Below, in pieces: positions 34,651 to 44,203 of a stretch of DNA of 64,000 nucleotides; position 1 is the first letter of the stretch; the number at the start of each line of letters is the position of its first letter. Source of the DNA: Sediminibacterium sp. KACHI17. Lineage in GTDB: Bacteria > Bacteroidota > Bacteroidia > Chitinophagales > Chitinophagaceae. The translations under genes were made by a program, and so were the position numbers. The notes beneath the pieces are model-generated. The model was not told the DNA's origin. It did no database searches and worked only from the letters and a program-made list of their open reading frames with translations. The DNA lies in contig NZ_AP029612.1 in assembly GCF_040362915.1 (NCBI RefSeq), positions 992,001 to 1,056,000 of the forward strand. Reading direction: 5' to 3'.

Positions 34651-37419
34651 ATGAAAAAACTAACTGCTCTTCTGCTGGCGATCGGTTTCTGTACCATCTC
34701 CTTCAGCTACGCCCAAACGGGTTCCCTTAAAGGTACGGTTGTTGACTCTACCAATAAAGTAAATCTCCACAATGCTGTGGTTTCCTTATTACGTCCCAAG
34801 GATTCGGTATTGGTAAAGTTTGTAAGAACCAATGCACAAGGAAGTTTCGAGATCAATAACCTGCCCGCAGGCAAGTTCATTGTAATGATCTCCTACCCTG
34901 ATTATGCCGATTATCTCGATGATATCGACCTCTCAGCTTCACCGCAGAAATCATTGGGTAATATCTATGTTACTACCAAAGCTCATTTGTTGGAAGAAGT
35001 GATCGTAAAACAACGTGTTGCTGCTATCCGTATGAAAGGAGATACCACAGAATACCGTGCAGATAGTTTTTATGTAGGCCCCAATGCCAACGTACAAGAT
35101 CTATTGAAAAGAATGCCGGGTATCCAAGTGAATAGCAAGGGTGAGATCACCGCACAAGGACAAAAAGTGGAGAAAGTACTGGTAGATGGAGAAGAGTTCT
35201 TTAGTGATGATCCTGCGGTTGTTACCCAAAACTTACGAGCAGATGCGATTGACAAGGTGCAGGTGTTTGATAAAAAAAGTGATCAGGCTGTATTTACCGG
35301 TATCGATGATGGTCAAACCGCCAAAACCATCAACTTACAAATGAAGGAAGATGCCAAAAAAGGGTATTTCGGTAAAGTAGAGGCTGGAGCTGATTTCGAC
35401 CGATATCGTTATGGCAAGGGTATGTTGAATGCATTCAAAGGCAAAAGAAAGTTTGCAGCATTTATTACCAACGATAATACCAAGTTTGAATCATTGAACT
35501 GGAACGAACGTAACAACTACAGTGGCGGTGCAGATAATATGGTGATGATGGATGATGGCGGTATCGCAATTTTTGATGGTGGAGATGATTTCAGTTATGG
35601 ACAAGGTCTACCGACTTCTACAACCGGTGGATTGTTATTTAGCAATAAATGGAACCAGGACAAGCACAACATCAACAATTCCTATCAATACAATAACCTG
35701 AATGTGCGCGGTAGAAACAGAACCAGCACACAAACCATCTTACCGGATACTACTTTCTTCAATACACAGGATCAGAATTTTGTGAGTGATAGAAAACGTA
35801 ACCGTATCACCAGTAAGTATGAAGTGAAGCTTGATTCTACCAGCACGCTGAAAATGACACTGACCGGTTCCATTATCAGTAACAGAAATGCCAATAGCTT
35901 TTTAGGGAAAGCCATCAGTGAAGAAGGTCAATTGATCAACCAATCTGATCGTACTACCACCAATGATGGAGAAGATAGAAATCTATTAGGCTCTTTACAA
36001 TGGCAGAAACGTTTGAAGAAAAAAGGCCGGACCTTATCCTTCAATGGAGATTTCTCTATCATGAATAAAAAGAATGATGGCTTTTTATTTGCAAAGAACG
36101 ATTTCTATGATAAAAATGGAACCTTGGTTCGTCAGGATAACCTAGACCAGTTCAAAACCAACACTGAAAATCTTTCCGGTGTGAATGGTCGTCTTGCTTA
36201 TACGGAACCACTTTGGAAAAATACTTTCCTTGAGTTGAACTATCGCTTTGCATTCAATCGAAATGATGCTGAAAGAAATACTTTGGAACGTACTGTACCG
36301 GGTGGTAAATATGAAAATGTCATTGACACACTGAGCAACCACTTTATCTACAACAACAACAACCATACAGGTGGTTTTACATTTAGACTGAATGAGAAAA
36401 AGTATAGTATCTCTGTAGGTACTTCACTTGGATCTGCCAGATTCAATTTAGATGATATCAATACCGGTGCAAAAAGAAGTATTCAATTCACCAACTTCTT
36501 ACCCACTTTCGGACTTACATTCAATCCTAAAAAACAGACCAGGTTCAGATTCAATTACAATGGAACAACACGGAATCCAACATTACAACAAATTCAGCCC
36601 TTTATTGATAATATAGATCCACTGAACATTACAATCGGTAATCCGAATTTAAAGCAGGAGTTCAGACACAACATGAATTTTACGTTTAGTGATTATAAAG
36701 TATTAAAGAGTAAGAACTTCTACATCAGTGCAAACTTCAGCACCGTTAACAATGCCATTACCAATGCCAACTTTATCGACAGTATTGGCAGAAGGGTGAA
36801 TCAGGCGATCAATGTAAACGGCAATTACAATGGTAATGTTTGGAGCAATTATGGATTTGACATCTTCCCCTCTTATAATCTTGGATTTGGTGTGAGTCCG
36901 GGCTTTAACCGATTTGTGAATCGTGTAAATGGACTTGAGAACGTAAGTACAAATACCAATGTAAGGTTTGATATCAATCTTGGACACTGGTCTGAGAAAA
37001 AGTTAAGTTTCTATTTCAACTTTGGCGCTACGCATAATCAGTCCAAATCATCGATCCGTCCGAATGTTGTAACGAAATTCTGGACCTATACTTCCTACGC
37101 CGATGTTTCTTTAAAACTGCCTGCTAAGTTATTCTTCCAACTGAACAGCCAGCTTACCATGTATCAGAAAACCGAACAATTTGCCAATACAGCAAATGTG
37201 TATCTCGTGAATAGCTCCTTAAAGAAAACATTTGGCAAATCAGATAAACTGGAACTTAAAGTTTCTGTGAACGATATCTTCAATAACAATCAGAATATCC
37301 GAAGAAATATCAGTACCAACTTCATCACTGAAACCATTCAACAAAATATCCAGCGCTTTTGGTTATTTACGATCGCTTACAACTTTAGTAAAAACGGAAA
37401 ACCAACTGATGGATTTTAA
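34651..37419 (+). CDS. TonB-receptor-like outer-membrane beta-barrel protein
   Basis: A 922-residue outer-membrane protein. It has a signal peptide (MKKLTALLLAIGFCTISFSYA), a carboxypeptidase-like beta-sandwich (GSLKGTVVDSTNKVNLHNAV to about residue 110), a plug-like region (VQDLLKRMPGIQVNSKGEI; VEKVLVDGEEFFSDDP) and a long C-terminal barrel rich in Asn, Tyr and aromatic girdles, ending YNFSKNGKPTDGF. No clear TonB box is seen. Family OMP_b-brl members of this build usually stand beside a GLPGLI protein, as here (12-bp gap). Substrate unknown; peptide or metal traffic is only a guess. Confidence 0.9.
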   Translation: MKKLTALLLAIGFCTISFSYAQTGSLKGTVVDSTNKVNLHNAVVSLLRPKDSVLVKFVRTNAQGSFEINNLPAGKFIVMISYPDYADYLDDIDLSASPQKSLGNIYVTTKAHLLEEVIVKQRVAAIRMKGDTTEYRADSFYVGPNANVQDLLKRMPGIQVNSKGEITAQGQKVEKVLVDGEEFFSDDPAVVTQNLRADAIDKVQVFDKKSDQAVFTGIDDGQTAKTINLQMKEDAKKGYFGKVEAGADFDRYRYGKGMLNAFKGKRKFAAFITNDNTKFESLNWNERNNYSGGADNMVMMDDGGIAIFDGGDDFSYGQGLPTSTTGGLLFSNKWNQDKHNINNSYQYNNLNVRGRNRTSTQTILPDTTFFNTQDQNFVSDRKRNRITSKYEVKLDSTSTLKMTLTGSIISNRNANSFLGKAISEEGQLINQSDRTTTNDGEDRNLLGSLQWQKRLKKKGRTLSFNGDFSIMNKKNDGFLFAKNDFYDKNGTLVRQDNLDQFKTNTENLSGVNGRLAYTEPLWKNTFLELNYRFAFNRNDAERNTLERTVPGGKYENVIDTLSNHFIYNNNNHTGGFTFRLNEKKYSISVGTSLGSARFNLDDINTGAKRSIQFTNFLPTFGLTFNPKKQTRFRFNYNGTTRNPTLQQIQPFIDNIDPLNITIGNPNLKQEFRHNMNFTFSDYKVLKSKNFYISANFSTVNNAITNANFIDSIGRRVNQAINVNGNYNGNVWSNYGFDIFPSYNLGFGVSPGFNRFVNRVNGLENVSTNTNVRFDINLGHWSEKKLSFYFNFGATHNQSKSSIRPNVVTKFWTYTSYADVSLKLPAKLFFQLNSQLTMYQKTEQFANTANVYLVNSSLKKTFGKSDKLELKVSVNDIFNNNQNIRRNISTNFITETIQQNIQRFWLFTIAYNFSKNGKPTDGF

Positions 37420-37431
37420 ATAAACTCTTTT

Positions 37432-38169
37432 ATGAAAAAGTTAATCACCTTATTATTCGTACTCGTCGCTTTGAACAGCTTTTCACAAGCAAGATTCATA
37501 AGTGCAGGCAGAATTGAATTTGAAAGAAAATACAATCAGCATAGTCAGTTTGAAGGACAAGAAGAAGGCATCTGGATCGCTGAGATGAAAAAGAACTACC
37601 CTAAGATGGTGACTGATTTTTATGAACTGAAATTCAATCAGGAAAAATCAGTGTATAAACTGATGAAAGAAAATCCTGACAATAAATATTTATGGTCCAG
37701 CAAACCCAATGAATCAGATATTGCTGTGAAAGATCTGGTGAAAGGAACTTTATCGATTCAAAGAGACGTATTTGAACAAACCTATATCATACAAGATAGT
37801 CTTCGTCAACTGGAATGGCGTATCACCGATGAAACGAGAACCATTGCGGGTTTCGAATGCAAAAAAGCAGTTACGCGTATTTGTGATTCTGTTTACGTAG
37901 TGGCTTTTTATACCGATCAGATTCTCGTGAACAGCGGACCTGAAAGCTTTAGTGGTTTACCCGGCATGATCTTAGGTCTGGCCGTTCCCAGATTACACAC
38001 TACCTGGTTTGCTACAAAAGTTGAATTGATAGAACCCACACCTGCACAACTCTCTCCTGCTCAAAAAGGAAAGAAAGCTACCTGGCAGCAAGTATCTGCA
38101 GACCTGAATAGAGCGATGAAAGATTGGGGTCGTGGGGCTGATAGAATTTTGTGGAGTGCTTTGCTTTGA
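37432..38169 (+). CDS. GLPGLI family protein
   Basis: A 245-residue exported protein with signal peptide (MKKLITLLFVLVALNSFSQA). It carries the naming motif as GLPGMILGLAVPRLHTTWFA (from about residue 172), preceded by ITDETRTIAGFECKKA and YTDQILVNSGPESF. The family is restricted to Bacteroidota, folds as beta-sandwich-like strands and is usually encoded just after an outer-membrane barrel protein; function unknown. It is in the same operon as the preceding barrel gene and ends at a strong bidirectional hairpin. Confidence 0.9.
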   Translation: MKKLITLLFVLVALNSFSQARFISAGRIEFERKYNQHSQFEGQEEGIWIAEMKKNYPKMVTDFYELKFNQEKSVYKLMKENPDNKYLWSSKPNESDIAVKDLVKGTLSIQRDVFEQTYIIQDSLRQLEWRITDETRTIAGFECKKAVTRICDSVYVVAFYTDQILVNSGPESFSGLPGMILGLAVPRLHTTWFATKVELIEPTPAQLSPAQKGKKATWQQVSADLNRAMKDWGRGADRILWSALL

Positions 38170-38179
38170 TGGAAATAAG

Positions 38180-38249
38180 ATTGCCACTGAAGGCACAGAG
38201 GAATACAGCAATAAACAATTCAGTGCTTTTCTGTGCCTTCAGTGGCAAT
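38180..38249. terminator. 19-bp perfect inverted repeat between convergent genes
   Basis: attgccactgaaggcacag (38180-38198) is the exact reverse complement of 38231-38249, with a 32-nt loop and A/T-rich flanks. It sits 10 bp after the GLPGLI stop and 5 bp from the PepSY stop, so it can end both transcripts. Confidence 0.7.
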
Positions 38250-38254
38250 AAAAA

Positions 38255-38824
38255 CTATTGATTTGCCCTCATCCTTTTCGGCCCATACCATAACCAGAAT
38301 CCGGTAATGGTAAAAAGTAATAAGGCCAATCCCATGATCGTAGTATAGATCAATTTAAAACTACCGGATGGAATATGCAGGTAATGATCTACCAAAGATC
38401 CATCATGTATCTTCTCAATATAATCAGCCCTTCGCTTTTCGATGTGTAACAATGCACCGGTTGTAGCATCTAACTGTACTGCAGTGAAATGATGGGTGAA
38501 GACAAACTTTACCATCCCCTTCTCCGGTCTGAAATCAATGCGATCGATGGTAGTTGAGATCGTATTATCGAACTGCTTCAAATAATGAACCGCTTGTTGA
38601 CTCAAACTATCTACCGACAACCAGTCTTTGGATACAGTTGAACTGCCTTTATAGGATTTGGCCAATAAAACACCGCCACTATTTTTTTTCCATCCCAATA
38701 ATAATCCGGTAACTGCGATGATAAAAAAGAATGCAAAGAGTAAAGCACCGGTAACCCTGTGGATCTTTCTGAATACCCTCAACAATTTGGCCTGCTCTTG
38801 CCGTTTTGTAACCTTATCTGACAT
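38255..38824 (-). CDS. PepSY-associated membrane protein
   Basis: A 189-residue protein with an N-terminal helix (RVTGALLFAFFFIIAVTGLLLGW, about residues 24-46), a periplasmic PepSY-like domain (IDFRPEKGMVKFVF; AVQLDATTGALLHIEKR) and a C-terminal helix (IYTTIMGLALLLFTITGFWLWYG). The KIHRVTG and HDGSLVDHYLHIPSG segments are typical of PepSY_TM proteins. These are linked to iron or haem reduction and to protease inhibition; no substrate is shown here. It seems to be a single-gene unit. Confidence 0.8.
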   Translation of the reverse strand: MSDKVTKRQEQAKLLRVFRKIHRVTGALLFAFFFIIAVTGLLLGWKKNSGGVLLAKSYKGSSTVSKDWLSVDSLSQQAVHYLKQFDNTISTTIDRIDFRPEKGMVKFVFTHHFTAVQLDATTGALLHIEKRRADYIEKIHDGSLVDHYLHIPSGSFKLIYTTIMGLALLLFTITGFWLWYGPKRMRANQ

Positions 38825-38932
38825 GATCGCAATTTTTCTGAAACACTAAATATATCCATTATCAGTTAACACATTGGCTATTTTGTGTTGGCTGGACTAA
38901 CCGCATCCTATTCAATGCAAACAAGTGAAAAG

Positions 38933-39874
38933 TTATTCGATATGCTTCAGTAAAACTGCTTTAGCGCTCCATTTATCCAATGTACCATCGAAACTAACAG
39001 TGATCCATTCCTTCTCAAAAGCATTCCATGCTACTCCCCATAAGTTATGTTTACCATCGCCACCGGTATACAATATATTACCTTCCCGATCCCACACACG
39101 CAACCGATCACTAGCAGTAGCCAACCATGAACCATCATGGTTCCATTTCATATCCCGGTATTCGGTTTTGCTTTTCTTGAGGGTCTTGAATAACTTTCCT
39201 TCTGCAGTCCAGAATTGCAACAGCGTAGGCATTCCTTCTTCTTCATGTCCATAATCACCACTAACGAAAAAGAGTCCATTCGGATGCCACTCCACTGTTA
39301 ATACACCTGTTGCTTCTTCTCTGTGTTTCAGTACGGCTAATTTCTTTCCACTCATTTCATACAAACGAATATCATCCCCACTCAACAACAATAGATTTTT
39401 TGAGGGATGCCAATCCAGATCGAAATAACTGTTATTGTCTTCTTTAGGAATGGTTCGGATCAATTGTCCCCTTTCATTCCATATTTTGATGAGGTGATTA
39501 TCTGTAGCTGCTAAAAATCTTCCATTGTAACTCCAACTGATCCCCCTGCCACCAAATTCTGCACCGGATAAGGGTATTGAATCTCCGGTTACCATATTCC
39601 TCAAATGCATATTACGATCATGGGTGGCAACAGCCAATAATTGTCCATTGGGTTGCCATTCCATTTTTCGGATCATGGATTGAACAGGAAATGTCTTGAG
39701 CAGTTTCAAATCTTTGTATTGATACAATCTGATGGTTTGATCATCCCCGCCGGTCACAATAAACCGTCCGCTAGGGTCAATGACCACTGTCCATAACCCT
39801 TTACCAGGCGATGCCAGCACCGACAGCGACATCCATAAACTCCCTATCAACAAAAGCAATCGAAACATCTTCAA
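38933..39874 (-). CDS. Exported WD40-repeat protein
   Basis: A 313-residue protein with a signal peptide (MKMFRLLLLIGSLWMSLSVLA) and about seven WD40-like blades, e.g. GRFIVTGGDDQTIRLYQYKD, GQLLAVATHDRNMHLRNM, GRFLAATDNHLIKIWNERG and GSWLATASDRLRVWDREG. The blades form a propeller used for protein contacts. Partner and role are unknown. It begins 4 bp after the VOC gene's stop, so it is the last gene of an antiporter-VOC-WD40 operon. Confidence 0.85.
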   Translation of the reverse strand: MKMFRLLLLIGSLWMSLSVLASPGKGLWTVVIDPSGRFIVTGGDDQTIRLYQYKDLKLLKTFPVQSMIRKMEWQPNGQLLAVATHDRNMHLRNMVTGDSIPLSGAEFGGRGISWSYNGRFLAATDNHLIKIWNERGQLIRTIPKEDNNSYFDLDWHPSKNLLLLSGDDIRLYEMSGKKLAVLKHREEATGVLTVEWHPNGLFFVSGDYGHEEEGMPTLLQFWTAEGKLFKTLKKSKTEYRDMKWNHDGSWLATASDRLRVWDREGNILYTGGDGKHNLWGVAWNAFEKEWITVSFDGTLDKWSAKAVLLKHIE

Positions 39875-39878
39875 TTAT

Positions 39879-40241
39879 TTAAACCTGTAACCAGGATGGA
39901 GAACTATCTGTTGGGGTATTGATCACGACTGGTATCCCATCCGGCGTTATCAATCGAATACACAACATCCCCAAGTGTGATTCAAAAGGGCCTTGAAAGC
40001 TGATCTGATGGGTTGTCAAATGCTGCATCATGGCTTTCAGGTCATCGGTGATAAAACTGATCTGTGTAATGCCCTTTGCCAGATGTTTGGATACATTCAC
40101 ATCGACGCCTTGCTGTCCACTATTGAAAACTGTCAATGCTGCTTGTTCGATTGCAGGGTGAAGTCCCAGCGTCTTAAAGAAAGATGTGGTGTTAGTCAGA
40201 TCATCGGATCCCATTTCAATTTCATGGATGCGTATCTTCAT
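39879..40241 (-). CDS. VOC (glyoxalase-like) superfamily protein
   Basis: A 120-residue single VOC module: MKIRIHEIEMGSDDLTNTTSF, a central strand pair (LTVFNSGQQGVDVNVSK) and a C-terminal LGMLCIRLITPDGIPVVI. The metal ligands of glyoxalase I are not all evident, so a binding or unknown lyase role is equally likely. Its start codon lies within the antiporter gene, overlapping by 20 bp, which points to translational coupling. Confidence 0.75.
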   Translation of the reverse strand: MKIRIHEIEMGSDDLTNTTSFFKTLGLHPAIEQAALTVFNSGQQGVDVNVSKHLAKGITQISFITDDLKAMMQHLTTHQISFQGPFESHLGMLCIRLITPDGIPVVINTPTDSSPSWLQV

Positions 40242-41427
40242 GTATCGGCTTGTGTTCAGCTGGTTTTTCTTTCTTCACTCCCATCATTCCGATCATCATG
40301 ATCAATGCGGTCAATACGATCACTTGAATAATGAGTGAGTTATCTACCATGGGTATTCTGTCTTCCGGGACAATGGATAAGAATAAAAGAATCGTGATCA
40401 ACCCCCTTGGTGCAATGAACAATAAAGGAAATAGCGGCAATCCTGATAGTTTCAATTGGATGGCCCTGATCAAAAAGATCGCAGCTACTACTATACCTGC
40501 CCACAACAGTGTTTGCAAATTGATAAGGTCTGCAGTTTCCAATAAGTATCCAAAGAGGATGAAAAAGAACGTGCGTATCACAAAAGCTGCTTCTGTTGCT
40601 ATTTCTCTGAATTTGTGTACTTCTTTATCCAGACTATCCGGTTTCAATAATGCGATCCATTTGTATTGCTTGAGTGCATCCAGATTCCCCAGAAAAATAC
40701 CAAACAAGAGAATGAATAATAAGGAAGGTAAATGATAGATCTTAGAAACGGTATAGATCAAGATCAACATCACCATAATGGGAATGAATTTGATATGATG
40801 ATTGATCCTTCCCAATAAATACGACAAACCCACTGTTGCAAAAAAAGAAACGATCAATATCAGTAATAGCTGCCATCCAAATTCAAAGAATGCATGTCCA
40901 TTAATAACGGCATTCAAAGCAATAAAATTGAAAAAGATCACCCCAACGATATCAGACAAACTACTCTCATAGGTTACAAATTCACGGTTATAACTGTTGA
41001 GGTTCTTCGCAGTAGGTATCGCAATAGCACTACTGATCACTGCTAAGGGTATTACATTCACCAGACTTTGCTTAAAACCGTAACCACTATAATAACTCAA
41101 TAAACCCGCGAGTAATAATCCAACCGCAAGGATGGGAAAGAAGGAAACAAAAAAAGCTTTCTTCACCATGGGCAGCTTCGATCGATCCAATTCTAATTCC
41201 AGGGAACCTTCTAATACGATCAGGATCAATCCAATCGTACCCAATATGGGAAGTAATGCTGAAAGATCAGGTATCACTACTTGAAAGAAGATGGTTAATT
41301 GTTTGATGATCCAGCCAAGCAGTAATAACAGAATCACAGATGGGATTCTTGTTTTTGCTGCACTAAGATCAAACAGGTATGCTAATAAAATAAGTATGCA
41401 TAGTGTAATGATGATAGATGTGGTCAT
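40222..41427 (-). CDS. Cation:proton antiporter
   Basis: A 401-residue inner-membrane protein with 11-12 helices in the CPA1/KefB-like pattern. It begins TSIIITLCILILLAYLFDL, followed by IPSVILLLLLGWIIKQL; the transport core has GTIGLILIVLEGSLELELD and SSAIAIPTAKNLNSYNRE, and a late segment FIAPRGLITILLFLSIVPE. It likely exchanges Na+ or K+ for protons, supporting pH or salt balance; the ion is not certain. The short cytosolic tail has no nucleotide-binding TrkA domain. It leads the VOC-WD40 operon. Confidence 0.88.
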   Translation of the reverse strand: MTTSIIITLCILILLAYLFDLSAAKTRIPSVILLLLLGWIIKQLTIFFQVVIPDLSALLPILGTIGLILIVLEGSLELELDRSKLPMVKKAFFVSFFPILAVGLLLAGLLSYYSGYGFKQSLVNVIPLAVISSAIAIPTAKNLNSYNREFVTYESSLSDIVGVIFFNFIALNAVINGHAFFEFGWQLLLILIVSFFATVGLSYLLGRINHHIKFIPIMVMLILIYTVSKIYHLPSLLFILLFGIFLGNLDALKQYKWIALLKPDSLDKEVHKFREIATEAAFVIRTFFFILFGYLLETADLINLQTLLWAGIVVAAIFLIRAIQLKLSGLPLFPLLFIAPRGLITILLFLSIVPEDRIPMVDNSLIIQVIVLTALIMMIGMMGVKKEKPAEHKPIHEDTHP

Positions 41428-41531
41428 ACTTGCAATATAAGAATTGAAAATTGTTTTTTATAGAAGTATATCTTAATAGATTCACAAGTTGTCTAGATAA
41501 ATAATCTTGCTACAATTGTCAACTCATATTG

Positions 41532-41686
41532 CTCTTGGGCCGCATGGCCCCGTCCCTGTTTCAGGGCTGCATTGGCCTCTGATCAGATTCGCTGCGCGCA
41601 ATGTGATCTGTCTTCGCTACGCTTGACACCGACCCCAATGAGGCCCTTCCACAGGGACTGATGAAAAATTATTTTTCTTGACCTGT
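41532..41686. repeat. Structured 155-bp intergenic repeat, copy 1
   Basis: This segment is closely similar to 44035-44188 over its whole length. Its ends are imperfect inverted repeats: gtccctgt..agggc..cattgg near the left end is mirrored near the right end. The inner hairpin is imperfect in this copy. No frame crosses it. The remaining sequence of the 288-bp gap shows nothing else. Confidence 0.85.
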
Positions 41687-41715
41687 TAATAAACTAAAAG
41701 GCAATTTAGATTGCT

Positions 41716-42102
41716 TCATGCAGGTTGTATCAAATCCCAAAGATTACCGTACAGGTCTTTGAACACGGCCACTGTACCATAGGATTCTTTTTGGGGAGGT
41801 CTTACAAATTCTACTCCCCTGTTGGTGTATAAATTAAAATCACGTTCGAAGTCATCGGTATATAAAAAGAGAAATACGCGACCTCCGGTTTGATTGCCGA
41901 TGTATGGTTCTTGTGTTGGCCCATCTGCTTTTGCAAGCAATAAAGAGGTAGCAGCACCTTTAGGGGCCACGCGCACCCAGCGTTTGGTTGCTGAGAGTGT
42001 TGTGTCTTCTAGCAATTCAAACCCAAGGGTATCCACATAAAAACGAATGGCTTCATCATAGTCTTTTACCACTAAACTGATATGTGCGATCTGTTGTGCC
42101 AA
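41716..42102 (-). CDS. VOC superfamily protein (glyoxalase/dioxygenase-like)
   Basis: A 128-residue VOC protein: AHISLVVKDYDEAIRFYVDT with the candidate first metal ligand (His), FELLEDTTLSATKRWVRVAP, and GTVAVFKDLYGNLWDLIQP with a C-terminal DLYGNLWDL typical of glyoxalase-like members. It is better conserved than the other VOC gene at 39879 and not closely related to it. It starts 5 bp after the amylase stop and is likely co-transcribed with it. Confidence 0.85.
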   Translation of the reverse strand: MAQQIAHISLVVKDYDEAIRFYVDTLGFELLEDTTLSATKRWVRVAPKGAATSLLLAKADGPTQEPYIGNQTGGRVFLFLYTDDFERDFNLYTNRGVEFVRPPQKESYGTVAVFKDLYGNLWDLIQPA

Positions 42103-42107
42103 ATGTA

Positions 42108-43976
42108 TTATTTCGATAATTCAATAATCATGGTACCATTTGCCGCTACTTCAAAATCGGCACCAACTGTAGTACCTGAAATAATATCTTTCCCCTTAGA
42201 GAACCCTTTGGTGCGTTCATTGTAATCAGCCATCGATAATTTTTTAGCCGCAGCAGAAGTATTGATCACACACATCACAGTATGCTGATCATCATATTTA
42301 AAATAGACATAGAGTCCATCAACAGGCAGGTAATGCATGCTCTTACCGGTTGTGATCGCGGAAGATTTTTTTCGATACTGGGCGATGGTTTTCACATAAT
42401 CGAATGCCTGTTGTTCAGCTGCTGTTCTGCCTTGTGGAACAAATTTATTCTCCGCGTCACCCGGAAAGCCTCCCGGGAAATCCAATCGCACCATTGCATC
42501 ACTTGGATTTTTATAATTCTTCATCAGTATCTCTGTTCCATAATACAACTGAGGAATTCCCCTTAAGGTAAGTAGCAATGCAATTCCTTGTTTGTATCGA
42601 TTCATGTCTTCATTCACCACTGATAAAAATCGATCCATATCATGATTATCCAGGAAGATGCAGTTGTTCTTAGGCTCTTGGTATAAAATGTCTTGCGCCA
42701 ATGTCATATAGAGCTTGTTCACGCCTTCTGTCCATCCAAAGGGCTGATTCAATGCCGCCATGATAGCACTGTTCAATGGGAAGTCCGTCACGCCTTCTGC
42801 ATTGTGTCTGAAAGGAACATCCATATTGTTTCTGGTGAAATAGGCACTACCGGTAACAGTGTTCGTCCAGGCTTCTCCGAAGATGGTGAGTTTTGGATAC
42901 TCTCTCAATAGAGCATCATTGATGCGATTCAGAAATGGCTCATCGCAATATTTATAGGTATCCACTCTCCATCCATCTACTCCAAATTCTTCCGTACTCC
43001 AGATCGCATGTTGGATCAAAAAATTAGCGACGAATGGATTGCGTTGGTTCACATCCGGCAAGTGTGGTACAAACCAACCATCGAGCATTTGCTTTTTATC
43101 TTTTTCACTGGCATATCTTCCAAATAAAGCTTCATCACGGTGATTGCTACCGGTGTACTTGTCCCAGCGATTTACCCAATCAGGTGAAGGTGGGTCCTGC
43201 GCCATCCAATGATGTGAGCCGATATGATTGTACACTGCATCTTGAATGAGTTTCATTCCATTTGCATGTAATGAATCGGAGAGTTCTTTGTAACTGTTAT
43301 TCCCACCCAAACGAGGATCCACTTTGTAATGATCCGTAAACCAGTAGCCATGATAGCCACTCATCATACCTGCTGCTTCTTTGTTCAGTGGCATATTGTT
43401 TTCAATCACGGGTGTCATCCAAAGAGAAGTAACACCCAACTCTTTCATGTAGGCAATATGGTTTTGAATACCTTTTAAATCGCCGCCATGTCTTTTTAAA
43501 ACATCTTTCCGATCGCTGATATTGTCATGCAGGTTAGCAAATTGATCATTGGAGGGATCTCCATTACTAAAGCGATCGGGCATGATCAGGTAGATCAGAT
43601 CTTTTGATGTAACGCCTTGCGCAAACTTCGTTCCTCTTCCTTCTCTTCTTTTTTTAAGTGTCCAGATATATGTTTTGGATTGCTTATTGGCTGTTGCAAT
43701 GATGGATACATTACCGGGCTGCGCTGATTTACTAATGGATAGATCCAGCACCAGGTATTTGCCATTGCTAAAACGATGGGTGCGTACTAAACTCACACCG
43801 GGATATTGCACCCGAACCGTAGAAAGAAAGAATTTACTGTCTTCACTTTTTAAGATCAACTGCACACGATCTCTGTTCATTCCTGCGAACCAATGTGTGG
43901 GGTACATGCTTAGCTCTTGTGCATGTACCAATAAGATCATCCAACTTGCAACCAGTGTACTGAATAACTTTTTCAT
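42108..43976 (-). CDS. Exported alpha-amylase / cyclomaltodextrinase (GH13)
   Basis: A 622-residue secreted GH13 enzyme that should cut alpha-1,4-glucans or cyclodextrins in the periplasm. After a signal peptide (MKKLFSTLVASWMILLVHA) comes a cyclomaltodextrinase-type N-terminal beta domain, then the barrel: YLIMPDRFSNGDPSNDQF, QDAVYNHIGSHHW, the nucleophile GWRVDTYKY (about residue 340), the acid FGEAWTN (about 368) and the transition-state aspartate in LDNHDMDRF (about 446). The C-terminal sandwich ends ANGTMIIELSK. It lies downstream of the SLC45-type transporter, separated by a structured repeat, and resembles SusA-like enzymes. Confidence 0.92.
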   Translation of the reverse strand: MKKLFSTLVASWMILLVHAQELSMYPTHWFAGMNRDRVQLILKSEDSKFFLSTVRVQYPGVSLVRTHRFSNGKYLVLDLSISKSAQPGNVSIIATANKQSKTYIWTLKKRREGRGTKFAQGVTSKDLIYLIMPDRFSNGDPSNDQFANLHDNISDRKDVLKRHGGDLKGIQNHIAYMKELGVTSLWMTPVIENNMPLNKEAAGMMSGYHGYWFTDHYKVDPRLGGNNSYKELSDSLHANGMKLIQDAVYNHIGSHHWMAQDPPSPDWVNRWDKYTGSNHRDEALFGRYASEKDKKQMLDGWFVPHLPDVNQRNPFVANFLIQHAIWSTEEFGVDGWRVDTYKYCDEPFLNRINDALLREYPKLTIFGEAWTNTVTGSAYFTRNNMDVPFRHNAEGVTDFPLNSAIMAALNQPFGWTEGVNKLYMTLAQDILYQEPKNNCIFLDNHDMDRFLSVVNEDMNRYKQGIALLLTLRGIPQLYYGTEILMKNYKNPSDAMVRLDFPGGFPGDAENKFVPQGRTAAEQQAFDYVKTIAQYRKKSSAITTGKSMHYLPVDGLYVYFKYDDQHTVMCVINTSAAAKKLSMADYNERTKGFSKGKDIISGTTVGADFEVAANGTMIIELSK

Positions 43977-44034
43977 AATATTTAATCATGAGCGTTGTGT
44001 TTATTTCAACACGCTACTGTTTATAATTTTTTTA

Positions 44035-44188
44035 CTCTTGGGCCGTATGGCCCCGTCCCTGTTTCCGGGCTGCATTGGCTTTTGATCAGATCCGCTGCGC
44101 GGGATCTGATCTGTCTTCGCTGCGCTTGACACCTAACCCAATGAGGCCCGTCCACAGGGACTGATGTAAAATTATTTGTTTAACCTGC
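44035..44188. repeat. Structured 155-bp intergenic repeat, copy 2
   Basis: Closely similar to 41532-41686. At its centre gatcagatcc (44084-44093) and ggatctgatc (44102-44111) form a perfect 10-bp stem around gctgcgcg. The outer arms also pair imperfectly, so the whole element can fold into a nested hairpin. It fills most of the gap between amylase start and transporter stop. Confidence 0.88.
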
Positions 44189-44203
44189 TCAGGGTTATTT
44201 CGT

